A DNA stretch of 13,076 nt from Circinella umbellata (taxonomy: Eukaryota > Mucoromycota > Mucoromycetes > Mucorales > Lichtheimiaceae), in NCBI GenBank assembly GCA_025093555.1, contig JAIWNF010000191.1, positions 1 through 13,076 on the forward strand, in the 5' to 3' direction. Positions within the stretch are counted from its first letter, which is position 1. Every line of letters starts with the position of its first letter. Shown in pieces: positions 1-7,511 of the stretch. The notes below the pieces were generated by a model. It had not been told where the DNA came from, made no database searches, and worked only from the letters and a program-made list of their open reading frames with translations. Both the position numbers and the translations under genes were made by a program.

Positions 1-408
1 AAAGATTGGAGAGGAATGAAAGACTTATTACAGTTGTCGAATGAAGAAATGAATGAGGTATGTATAACTGGCATGCTTAAATGTGTAGTCATCTAGGATG
101 CGCTATCTAATTTGCTGTTTGATTAGTTTGAAAATGAAATAAATGTAGATCCAAATGTTTTGAAAATACCAGCTGCTCTCCGTGTACATCGCCATGATAT
201 TGTAAATCAAATCCAACAATGTTTAAATAATATTTCAAGAAAACACCAATTTGACAAACAAAGCACCCAAGCCTGGATTGATATCCTTAAAGAAAAAGGT
301 TATGATACCTTATTTGAAACTACTACTACATCCGAAGCTGACGAAAAGGCTAATGGATCCAAAAAAGAACTATTAATGGTTGTATGGGTCGCTCCATGGC
401 AGAAAAAG
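1..408 (+). pseudogene. MULE-1 transposase, region N-terminal to the DDE domain (two exons)
   Basis: Exon 1-57 runs in from the left edge and ends at GAG|GTATGT. The intron is 58-126, ending in GATTAG. The next exon, 127-408, is open and ends with the residues VAPWQKK just before a GT at 409. The same reading frame would stop three codons later at TAA, which supports a donor at 409 (AAG|GTCGGT, a weaker match than the other donors here). In fungal MULE proteins a hydrophobic stretch ending in a PWQ-type motif comes just before the first catalytic aspartate, as here: the next exon opens with ILLKQEDINLDSTHKTC. This part resembles the helical, DNA-binding region upstream of the catalytic core. 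No start codon is visible because the gene begins outside the window. Confidence 0.75.
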
Positions 409-423
409 GTCGGTTAAAAGCTA

Positions 424-966
424 CTTTATACACTCAAGTGTTTTGTGTCTATATATAGTGTAATAATTACTTTAACGTTACACAAAGGTAACCATAAAAA
501 CTAGAGATCCTACGATATCCAATGCACTATTTTGTGTAACCATAGGAGTATTAATTGAATTGTTATAGAGGATTAAAGTTAGTCAATATTTTTTATTATA
601 GATTTTATATATGATTTTTTTATCTTATTTCCTTATTTTTGCATTCTTTTATTATGATAATCATTAAAATGCCATTATATACTCTTATTCTACTTTTCTT
701 TTTGCTATCGGATGGTGTATTTATATTGTATATTTATTCGGGTAAATATTTACCCACTCTTTATGATAATTAAAAGAGTATAATAAAAAGTAATAAGAAA
801 AAACTTTTAATACTTTTCATATAATACTTTTACTTTCTTAAAGGATTATATAATAAATAATTGATAATAGATACCATTTATATTTTTTAATAGTTATTTA
901 ATAATAAGATAAGGTAAAAAAAAGAAATAAAAAAAGAAATAATAATAATTAAGAAAAAAGCACTAA
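424..966. other. Non-coding 3' flank of the ISXO2-like element
   Basis: Between the transposase stop and the left terminus I see no gene. The stretch holds the terminal repeat, the TGTGTAACCAT motif at 533-543 with related pieces near 478-495, and a perfect 16-base palindrome GGGTAAATATTTACCC at 740-755. The rest is A/T-rich. Confidence 0.6.
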
Positions 967-2418
967 TTATTCTTCATAAATATAATCACTATCATCACTA
1001 TTATCCTCTTCTTCATTACTACTATTATCTAGTTCGGACTCTGATGTTATGTCATCAAAAGGTCGACGCTGAGGAATAATATGATTATCTTCTCCATCCT
1101 CTATTATATATAAATAAAAACCATTAATATTTTATACATATATAAGTTAAAATTAATATATTAATAATTACCTGAAGCAAGATGGCTAAAGTTTGTATAT
1201 AAGGGTCCTCTTAAAGTTAAATTTTCTGAAGTAGAAGTATGAAATTCAACTTCCTTCAAAGTAAGTGATAAGCCTTCCCATAAATTATTATTATGCTTAC
1301 GGCGCCAAATAAATTCAATCAACTTCCAAGGGGTCATTAACTTTGTTCTATGGCGTGCAGCAATATGTCTCTTAATAGCTGACCAAGTTCCTAAAAAAAG
1401 TAGAGATAGAAAGAAGTTAAAATATTGAATAAAAAAGAAATATTAATATTAAATTATAGAATAGTTAAATTAATTACCTTCAATTGTATTTGTATGGACT
1501 CCTTCATCAGTAATAAATTCAATTGAATGGTTAACAACTTCATGCACCCAGTTCATTCCTTCTTCATCAGGTAATCCATTATAAGCCCTCCACATATCAG
1601 AGTAGATCAAACTACCAGGTCTTATAAACTGACGAATGACTTCAGTTAATGTTTGAGCATCACGACGAGGAACAACAGCCAAAAAAGTCTTACGACTGTT
1701 AGTTCTTTCTACACCTCCTAAAACCCAAACACCTTCAACACGATGGCCACGATGGTTTTTTCTTTTACCAAACTTGCTTTCATCTATTTCAACAATAATT
1801 CGGTCTCCATTTTCATCATACCCACCTAAATAAAATAATATAAGTATTTTTCCTTTATAAAATTATATAATATTTTTAACTTTTTTCAGTAAAAAAATAT
1901 ACCAATTTGAACATCATTATCTTGTAAATCTGCCTCAATTAAGAGATGAAAATCGCGAATAAGCCTTTGTACTGTTAAAGGATGAGATCGAGTTAAAGAA
2001 GTAATACTTTCATTACTAAATCGGTGAAGAATACCCCATAATGCTTGTAAAACTAAATGAAGAGGCATATTTCGACCAGCAAAGAAGGAACCAGACCGTA
2101 TAGTTTTACGTTGACGGCTTTTACAACTAGGAGTACAACCACAAGATAATGAAGGACATTGCCACATAAGCCCATCACGTGTAAAATGGTTTAAATTCAT
2201 TCTAGTCCCATTTCGGCAAACCATTTCTTCATAAAAAAACCCTTCTTCAATAAGGTATCTATAAAAGTATTAGAATAAATATTTATTACTTTGTATATAC
2301 TAACTAACTTATATAAAAATATATATATAAAAACTTACTGAAGTGTTCTGTCAAAACTAGTTGTTAATTCAATAACTTCAGCCATGCTTGGAAGGGTAGC
2401 AATACCAGTAGGAGCCAT
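967..2418 (-). CDS. ISXO2-like DDE transposase (five exons, 378 residues)
   Basis: Exons in coding order are 2418-2339, 2258-1903, 1825-1478, 1390-1172 and 1100-967. All introns are GT-AG (70-87 bases), and the sum is exactly 379 codons including TAA. Residues about 41-72 form a cysteine-rich zinc-ribbon-like segment (WQCP, SCGC, PSC) followed by KTIRSGSFF, typical of the IS1595 group. The catalytic core has EIDESKFGKRK (Asp160), SLIYSDMWRAY (Asp222) and VNHS then GVHTNTIEGTW (Glu261), which is the ISXO2-like DDE pattern. The tail (about 335-378) is strongly acidic. The enzyme should excise and reinsert the surrounding element in the nucleus. No stop or frameshift is seen, so it may be functional. 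The ATG at 2418 is the first in frame, about 70 bases downstream of a TATA-like box. The gene is antisense to MULE-1. Confidence 0.88.
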
Positions 2419-2489
2419 TATAAAATCTATAATATAAAGAAAAAGATAAAAGGATAAAGATAAAAAAAAGAAAGCATAATTTATTCTCT

Positions 2490-2498
2490 CTTTATATA
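2490..2498 (-). promoter_or_regulatory. TATA-like box of the ISXO2-like transposase gene
   Basis: TATATAAAG on the - strand lies about 70-80 bases upstream of the ATG at 2418. The position suits a core promoter. In DNA this AT-rich such a match has modest weight. Confidence 0.4.
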
Positions 2499-2566
2499 TT
2501 TTTTGATTTATAGTATGGCATCATTTTTATCCAATCAAAATGTGTTATATATAGATGTTATGGTCC

Positions 2567-2586
2567 TGAGTCAGTATCCTGAGTCA
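2567..2586. promoter_or_regulatory. Two TGAGTCA (bZIP, Gcn4/AP-1 type) sites in tandem
   Basis: TGAGTCA occurs at 2567-2573 and again at 2580-2586, inside a short repeat of TCCTGAGTCA. Both are about 150-170 bases upstream of the transposase ATG, and a CCAAT lies nearby at 2531-2535. TGA(G/C)TCA is the established target of fungal Gcn4-type bZIP activators. Two exact copies 13 bases apart in AT-rich DNA are unlikely by chance; a role in transcription of the transposase is inference. Confidence 0.4.
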
Positions 2587-3159
2587 CTTTTATTCTTTTT
2601 TCGGGAATAAGTGTGGGAAAAAATATCATCTATATAATTAAAGTATTACTAATAAGTATTACTAATATAAGTTTTTGAAAATAATTATTAATACTATATA
2701 TATTCTTTAGCTAAAGACTAATATAGTAATAATTTTATAATAGCTTAGTATTTTTAGAATAGACTATTCTCAATATATTTATTAGTACATAAATTTAAGC
2801 TTAATATAGTATTACTGATATAATGAGTTTTATATTAAAATTTGAAACTATTAAAATTTTAAAAAATTTTAAAAAAAATAAAAAAAATAAAAAAATTGAA
2901 AACATTTTTTAAAATTTATTTTGCTTATATCTTCTGTTCTAAAAACGCTATGGGCTCCCAAAAACATGCATTAAAATGCCTCACATCTCAGGTATTTCCA
3001 TATAAAATTTCATGGTTACACAATAAAATCTGACAAAATTACAGCATAAAAACACTTGAGTGTATAAAGTATAAGTGCTCCAAAAGGTATAAATTTGTAT
3101 TTTGTTTTTGTTTTATATTATCTTTGATATATGCTCTTTTACTAATGTTTTTTACACAG

Positions 3160-3589
3160 ATATTATTGAAACAAGAGGATATTAACCTCGATTCTACACA
3201 TAAAACATGTGTATCATTCTTATCTGACTGTGGTGATTGCTATTTGTTTTCGCTTGTTACTAGGAGTGATGTCACGAACAAAGGTTGTCCTGTTGCTTTT
3301 TTTATTACGAATTCCGAATCTTCATTTACTATTAGTCGTTGGCTCTCGTGGCTTAAGTTTGAATGTGGGTTTTATCCCAAACGTATCATGATCGATTGTA
3401 GTGTAACTGGAATGGATGCTATTTTGTCTACGTTTGGTACCGAAGTCCAAGTTCTAGTTTGCCATTGGCATATTCGACGAGCATGGGAAAAGAAAGTTAA
3501 ACAGGTACGTTACTAACTTAAATAACTTTTGCTTGGATACATAAACATTTTCTCTAACAGATCATTGATAGATCAAAAGCTCGATTAGT
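3160..3589 (+). pseudogene. MULE-1 transposase, first half of the DDE catalytic domain
   Basis: The exon starts after TTTTTTACACAG at 3159. It carries the first catalytic aspartate in DSTHKTC (window residue 124), the second in KRIMIDCS (residue 192), and the conserved CHWHIRRAW block (214 onward). These are hallmarks of MULE transposases, which cut and rejoin element ends through a D-D-E metal-binding triad. The exon ends at 3504 (CAG|GTACGT). The intron is 3505-3571: a CTAAC at 3554-3558 fits a branch site, which makes AG at 3560 too close and AG at 3571 the likely acceptor. Only that acceptor restores the downstream frame. The next exon is cut after six codons (3572-3589) by the foldback element at 3590; the last nine bases, TCGATTAGT, are the target duplication. 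Confidence 0.85.
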
Positions 3590-4139
3590 GCATCCACTTA
3601 TTTCACCCCGGTTGAGTTTGAAATAATTTCAGAGTAGGTGGCTTTTTGAAAAAAATGGGGAGTAAAATTTTATATGAATGGAGTTCTTATATAAAAAAAA
3701 GAAAAATACCCCTTTTTTCATTTTTTTTTATAATCACCAGACATGAATCTAATGAATCAACAGACGACATCAACAAAGCCATTAATAATATTACCGAAAA
3801 ATAAAAAGAGAACTTAGTTCTATACAGCAGATGCTAATGAAAAAAGAAAAAGGCATGGTTAATTAGTAGATTGGCAAAAATAATAAAAAAAAGTATTTTT
3901 TTTATTATAAAAGCAATAATATATAACAAAGACGAACTCATCTCAAGACATCTGTTCAACCATCTTGTTCATTTACTATTCTAAACACGTATAAAAAAGG
4001 ATAGAAAGGTTGGTATAAAAGTTTCGGTGGACTTTAGAAGAAGATGGGGCCTTTTATATAGTTTTTTTTTATTATTATAGTTTTCAACTTATAAAAAATA
4101 AACACGCGTTTTTTACTATTACTTTTTTGCTTTGTTATA
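3590..4139 (+). repeat. Left terminal inverted repeat of the foldback element
   Basis: This arm pairs with 4829-5378. It is non-coding, with A and T runs, and starts with a G+C-richer block (CACCCCGG). The near-perfect match of the two arms suggests a recent insertion or gene conversion between them. Confidence 0.9.
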
Positions 4140-4426
4140 TACTAGTTGGTAGGAGACATGGGTAGTTTCATGATACACATACTTTATTAATTTGATAAAT
4201 GGATCTTCAGTATATATAAAATATAACGGGTGATAAATAATAAAAAAGAAATCTAGTGTATGTGTGATATTTATTATGGGCAATTATTATTAATATAATA
4301 ACTGGTGTTATTTTTTTTATTCTTATGTATATGCATTATTACCCTGTATATCATTATCACGAACATGGATACTATTTCATTATATTGACCATCAACACTA
4401 TCAATTATATTTTACTATTATGATTC

Positions 4427-4770
4427 AACATAACGATTAACACAACCAGTTATTTTTTTTGTCATCCAACAAAACGAATAATACAACCAGTTGTTTTTTT
4501 TATTATCATCCAATGTAATAATGAACACAAGCACTTATTTTTTTTATTATCATCCAACATAATGATCAGCACCGTTAATTGTTTTTTATTATCATCCAAC
4601 ATAACAATTAACACGATCATATTTTTTTTATTATCATCCAACATAACGATTAACACGATCAATTTTTTTTTATTATTCAACATAATGATCAGCATGATCA
4701 GTTTTTTTTATTATCATTCAACATAACGATTAATATATACCATCAGTTATTTTTTATTATTATTGTAGTA
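4427..4770. repeat. AT-rich minisatellite, about eight units of 38-45 bases
   Basis: Units begin CAACATAACGATTAACAC or a close variant and end in a T run plus ATTATCATC. About eight units run head to tail in the loop of the foldback element, with substitutions and small length changes in the T run. The open frame seen on the - strand here is a by-product of the repeat. Such arrays inside foldback elements expand by replication slippage or unequal exchange. Confidence 0.8.
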
Positions 4771-4828
4771 TTCAATAGACGATTGAAGTGATGTAGTAGT
4801 GGATCAAATATTTTGTTAAGAGTACTTA

Positions 4829-5378
4829 TATAGAAAAGTAAAAAAGTAATAGTAAAAAATGCGTGTTTATTTTTTATAAGTTGAAAACTATAATAATAAA
4901 AAAAAACTATATAAAAGGCCCCATCTTCTTCTAAAGTCCACCGAAACTTTTATACCAACCTTTCTATCCTTTTTTATACGTGTTTAGAATAGTAAATGAA
5001 CAAGATGGTTGAACAGATGTCTTGAGATGAGTTCGTCTTTGTTATATATTATTGCTTTTATAATAAAAAAAATACTTTTTTTTATTATTTTTGCCAATCT
5101 ACTAATTAACCATGCCTTTTTCTTTTTTCATTAGCATCTGCTGTATAGAACTAAGTTCTCTTTTTATTTTTCGGTAATATTATTAATGGCTTTGTTGATG
5201 TCGTCTGTTGATTCATTAGATTCATGTCTGGTGATTATAAAAAAAAATGAAAAAAGGGGTATTTTTCTTTTTTTTATATAAGAACTCCATTCATATAAAA
5301 TTTTACTCCCCATTTTTTTCAAAAAGCCACCTACTCTGAAATTATTTCAAACTCAACCGGGGTGAAATAAGTGGATGC
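4829..5378 (-). repeat. Right terminal inverted repeat of the foldback element
   Basis: Reverse complement of 3590-4139 over its full length. Similarity fades inward near 4829, where ACTTTTTTGCTTTG on the left arm corresponds to ACTTTTTTACTTTT. Confidence 0.9.
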
Positions 5379-5387
5379 TCGATTAGT

Positions 5388-6407
5388 ACTGCAGATTCTA
5401 AAGCTTTACGTAAAAAAGCTCGTGTTTATTTAAGTTCATTGATGTACGCAAAGGATGCAGAAGAATTTGATGTAAAATGGAACGAATTTAGACAGTATTA
5501 CCTTGTTGAAGATATAACGTTTTATACATACATGTTTGATTATTATTATCCTAAGAGAGAAAAGTGGAGTAAGGTGTGGCGAGAGGTATGTAATATTACT
5601 AAAACAAACTATAATTATAACTTTTTTTATCTAATCTTTCAATCATATAGGGTGTTCAATTCCATACAAATAATCTCATTGAATCGTGGCATAATCAATT
5701 AAAAACTCATTATCTCAAAAGAACAAGGAAACATAGAATTGATTATATTGTCTGGGTTCTTACTCAAGTTGTTGATTGCGCATATAGACAATCTATATTA
5801 CAAGTATTTCATGGATTTGAAGATGTGGGCTTGACGAAAGAAGAAAAAAAACGACATAAAACGGCGTATGAACTTGATGATGATACCGCTACAGAATATA
5901 TTTCAGCTGTAGATGCTCAAAAAGTAAGTAAAAACGCGTTATAAGAACTGTTTCATGTTCTAATGATTAATGGGTAATCTATTGTATATATAGATATACG
6001 TAAAGTCCTTTACAAAAGAAAATATCTATTATGAAATTGTTGTTCGAGAAGGCGTCTTGCATTCGTGTACCTGTCCTGACTTTTATTTTAATCGTATATT
6101 ATGTAAACATATTTTTCTTTGTAATAGCGTCCGCGATATCCCTCTTCATCATGTTGGTATCTCTCGTTCAATACAACCTGTTAGACCTGTCAACGAAGCT
6201 GATAATGAAAAAATTGAAGAAATTCGTTTACAAGAGCTCAGAAAAAATATCTTATCAAAAATAACATCATCAGTAGACATGTTAAACTGTACTTTATTGA
6301 ATATGACGCCTGATCAATTAGAAGAATGTAATCAAGCAACGCAAAATTTAAATAATATTTTACAAAATGTGATAGATCCAAGAAATGCAGTTAGAAAACA
6401 AAAATAA
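5388..6407 (+). pseudogene. MULE-1 transposase, second half of the DDE domain and SWIM zinc finger
   Basis: The interrupted exon resumes at 5388 and ends at 5585 (GAG|GTATGT). Intron 5586-5650 (65 bases) is followed by exon 5651-5923, which has the third catalytic residue in NNLIESWHNQLK (glutamate, window residue 311). Intron 5924-5993 (70 bases, GTAAGT donor) is followed by exon 5994-6407. That exon opens into a SWIM finger, CTCPDFYFNRILCKH, with the ligands of CxCx9CxH intact at window residues 416, 418, 428 and 430. The C-terminal 90 or so residues are polar and helical, matching in layout the C-terminus of MULE-2 at 12131-12334. The stop is TAA at 6405-6407. No internal stops or frameshifts are seen, so the half-gene is open; it is broken only by the upstream insertion. 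Confidence 0.88.
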
Positions 6408-7198
6408 ATAATAATTTAATCACTCCACTTATAATATATAAATACAATAAAAATAAAGAACCCACTTATACTTTTCTAGATTATATACATAAAACCACTT
6501 TGTTAAAATTTTTTGTGATAATTCGAGAGTTTTGAATTAAGTGAAAACGTTGTTAAAGCATTTCAATAAGAAAGTTTTACTTGGTTTTTTTTGTCTAAGT
6601 CAAACTAATAATAAGGACTTAGTTTTTTTTTGTATGTACTGGATTTTTATTTCAATTTTATCTCAGCAGTCCCAATTTGCACGGCCACTTTGCATTTTGG
6701 AGAGCAGTCCCGACTTGGTGTCGTCATTAGCGTGGACAAAAATCGGCATTCGCGTTTGAGCCGCTCAAACCAGCTCAAACCCAAAAGTTTTAGCAAGACC
6801 GATTTTCTCAAACCACCTTTTAAGTCCAGTGCCAAACGCCCCTGAATGATTTGAGCTGGCTCAAACCACTCAAACGCTTAGTTTGAGTATTCTCAAACGT
6901 GTTCAAATAAAAAGTTATCTTACACAAAATAAATATTAAGTTACGCGATATTCGTTGAGCATTGTAATACCTCATTACTCTTTCTTTGCTATTTAGTTTT
7001 TTTTTCTTTTTTCGCAAAATGCAGACAGCTTCTGAAATTTATTATGGGATCAAAAAATGTTTTTGTAACTAGTGTTTTCAAATGAGTATATGACCTGAAA
7101 AATTCATTCATCAAAAAGAAAGTACTAAACATCATCATAAGCGCGATTATACCACAGATCTTTATGATGAATAGATCGCGAATCAAGGCGATGAGGAT
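6408..7198. other. Intergenic region with no supported gene
   Basis: Downstream of the MULE-1 stop I find no convincing coding region; the several 60-70 codon open frames overlap on both strands and have no family features. GCAGTCCC occurs twice (near 6666 and 6704). A segment reading, on the - strand, CAGGGGCGTTTGGCACTGG (ending near 6844) looks like a transposon terminus, but I found no partner end. The palindrome cluster is listed separately. Confidence 0.5.
6754..6898. repeat. Cluster of TTTGAG/CTCAAA palindromes
   Basis: Within 145 bases there are three short hairpins built from the same word: GTTTGAG-CCG-CTCAAAC (6754-6770), TTTGAGC-TG-GCTCAAA (6850-6865) and GTTTGAG-TATT-CTCAAAC (6881-6898). 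Extra single CTCAAAC copies lie at about 6774, 6809 and 6869. The blocks 6754-6780 and 6849-6875 are imperfect direct repeats of each other. Dense subterminal repeats of this kind are typical transposase-binding regions, but no matching element is identified here. Confidence 0.6.
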
Positions 7199-7389
7199 AT
7201 GATGGATCTTGATGACAATGGTAGAAATTTATTCTTTATTACAATATTAAGATATCATTTTAACTGAGAGCAAAATTTGTAGTTGATGCAGCTAAAACAG
7301 GGTCCATTATGCTGGAATCTGTGCTTGATCCAGAGCCAGAAGAGTTGACTGATTTTGATGATTATGATTTTGGAGATCAACAACCACCT
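7199..7389 (+). pseudogene. Unrecognised two-exon coding fragment, truncated
   Basis: An ATG at 7199 opens MMDLDDN, a GT-AG intron of 50 bases fits at 7221-7270, and the second part (7271-7389) continues in frame as AKFVVDAAKTGSIMLESV and on into an acidic stretch (DPEPEELTDFDDYDF). It then meets a GT at 7390 in phase 0. That gives 47 codons, after which no further exon can be traced; a small inverted-repeat element begins 25 bases on. Upstream in the same frame, 7094-7171 is also open but separated by TAG at 7172. I do not recognise the family. It could be the 5' end of a lost gene or a chance open stretch. Confidence 0.3.
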
Positions 7390-7413
7390 GTAATAGTAAA
7401 TCCCCTTATGTAC

Positions 7414-7511
7414 CCTGCACTTAACTTTCTCCCCCCCTAATTTTTAAGATTTTTTAAATTCAGCCTCATATAGTTGAGAGATGAGTCACGTGTAGGGAAG
7501 TTAAGTGCAGG
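7414..7511. repeat. Small inverted-repeat element (98 bases)
   Basis: Fourteen bases, CCTGCACTTAACTT, at 7414-7427 are repeated in inverted orientation at 7498-7511. The interior contains CCCCCCC and TGAGTCACGTG. It looks like a very small MITE or a hairpin. No clear target duplication is visible. Confidence 0.45.

Larger units (their letters stand above)
424..3069 (-). mobile_element. ISXO2/IS1595-like (Merlin-related) DNA transposon inside a MULE-1 intron
   Basis: The ends are perfect 21-base inverted repeats starting CTTTATACACTCAAG, read inward from 424 on the + strand and from 3069 on the - strand. Both ends are flanked by TA (422-423 and 3070-3071), which may be a 2-base target duplication. 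I see no 8- or 9-base duplication. A subterminal 12-base motif, TTGTGTAACCAT, occurs at 532-543 and inverted at 3012-3023, possibly a transposase-binding site. The only gene inside is the - strand transposase at 967-2418. Both splice sites of the host intron (409 and 3159) lie outside the element, so the insertion enlarges the intron from about 100 bases to 2751. Confidence 0.85.
2419..3123. other. Upstream region of the ISXO2-like transposase, right terminus and host intron remainder
   Basis: No coding sequence is visible. Apart from the TATA-like box and the paired TGAGTCA sites near the gene, it is A/T-rich up to the subterminal motif at 3012-3023 and the terminal repeat ending at 3069. 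From 3070 the remaining MULE-1 intron runs on to the acceptor at 3159. Confidence 0.6.
3590..5378. mobile_element. Non-autonomous foldback element with about 550-base inverted repeats (MULE-like)
   Basis: The 1789-base element starts GCATCCACTTATTTCACC and ends with its complement. The arms 3590-4139 and 4829-5378 are nearly identical inverted copies, with rare differences such as CACGCG against CACGCA near the inner end. A 9-base target duplication, TCGATTAGT, flanks it at 3581-3589 and 5379-5387. Long terminal repeats with a 9-base duplication are characteristic of Mutator-like elements, so mobilisation by a MULE transposase in trans is likely. No transposase or other credible gene lies inside. 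The loop (4140-4828) holds a minisatellite. The insertion falls in a MULE-1 exon and breaks that gene. Confidence 0.9.
1..6407 (+). mobile_element. MULE-1: Mutator-like element, 5' end outside the window, split by two nested insertions
   Basis: The visible coding exons of one MULE transposase are 1-57, 127-408, 3160-3504, 3572-3589 continuing at 5388-5585, 5651-5923 and 5994-6407. All introns are GT-AG and every junction is phase 0. Joined this way they give 528 open codons plus a stop, without the N-terminus. One interruption is intronic (element 424-3069) and one is exonic (element 3590-5378). The left end of the element is outside the window. I could not identify the right terminal repeat or target duplication beyond 6407, so 6407 is only the end of the coding part. 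The joined order of motifs (D, D, C-H, E, SWIM) is that of fungal MULE transposases. Confidence 0.85.

Noticed and set aside
967..2418. Bacterial insertion sequence or contamination
   Set aside because: The IS1595-like transposase gene contains four introns with eukaryotic splice sites and sits in an intron of a fungal-type MULE gene.
3505..3560. Acceptor AG at 3560 for the MULE-1 intron
   Set aside because: It lies only three bases from the likely branch adenine and puts the following exon out of frame; AG at 3571 keeps the frame across the insertion.
4462..4695. A 77-codon - strand open frame with repeated IVMLDDNKK-like units
   Set aside because: It is a translation of the minisatellite. 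The periodic protein follows the DNA repeat and has no start context or family features.
4427..4770. CRISPR-like array
   Set aside because: Units are directly adjacent diverged tandem repeats without unique spacers, in eukaryotic DNA.
6031..6264. Hydrophobic 77-codon open frame on the + strand
   Set aside because: It is an alternative frame over the MULE-1 SWIM exon, whose real frame is supported by the CxCx9CxH motif and splice phases.
6541..7186. Several overlapping 60-72 codon open frames
   Set aside because: They conflict with one another on both strands, have low-complexity composition, and cover the palindrome cluster.
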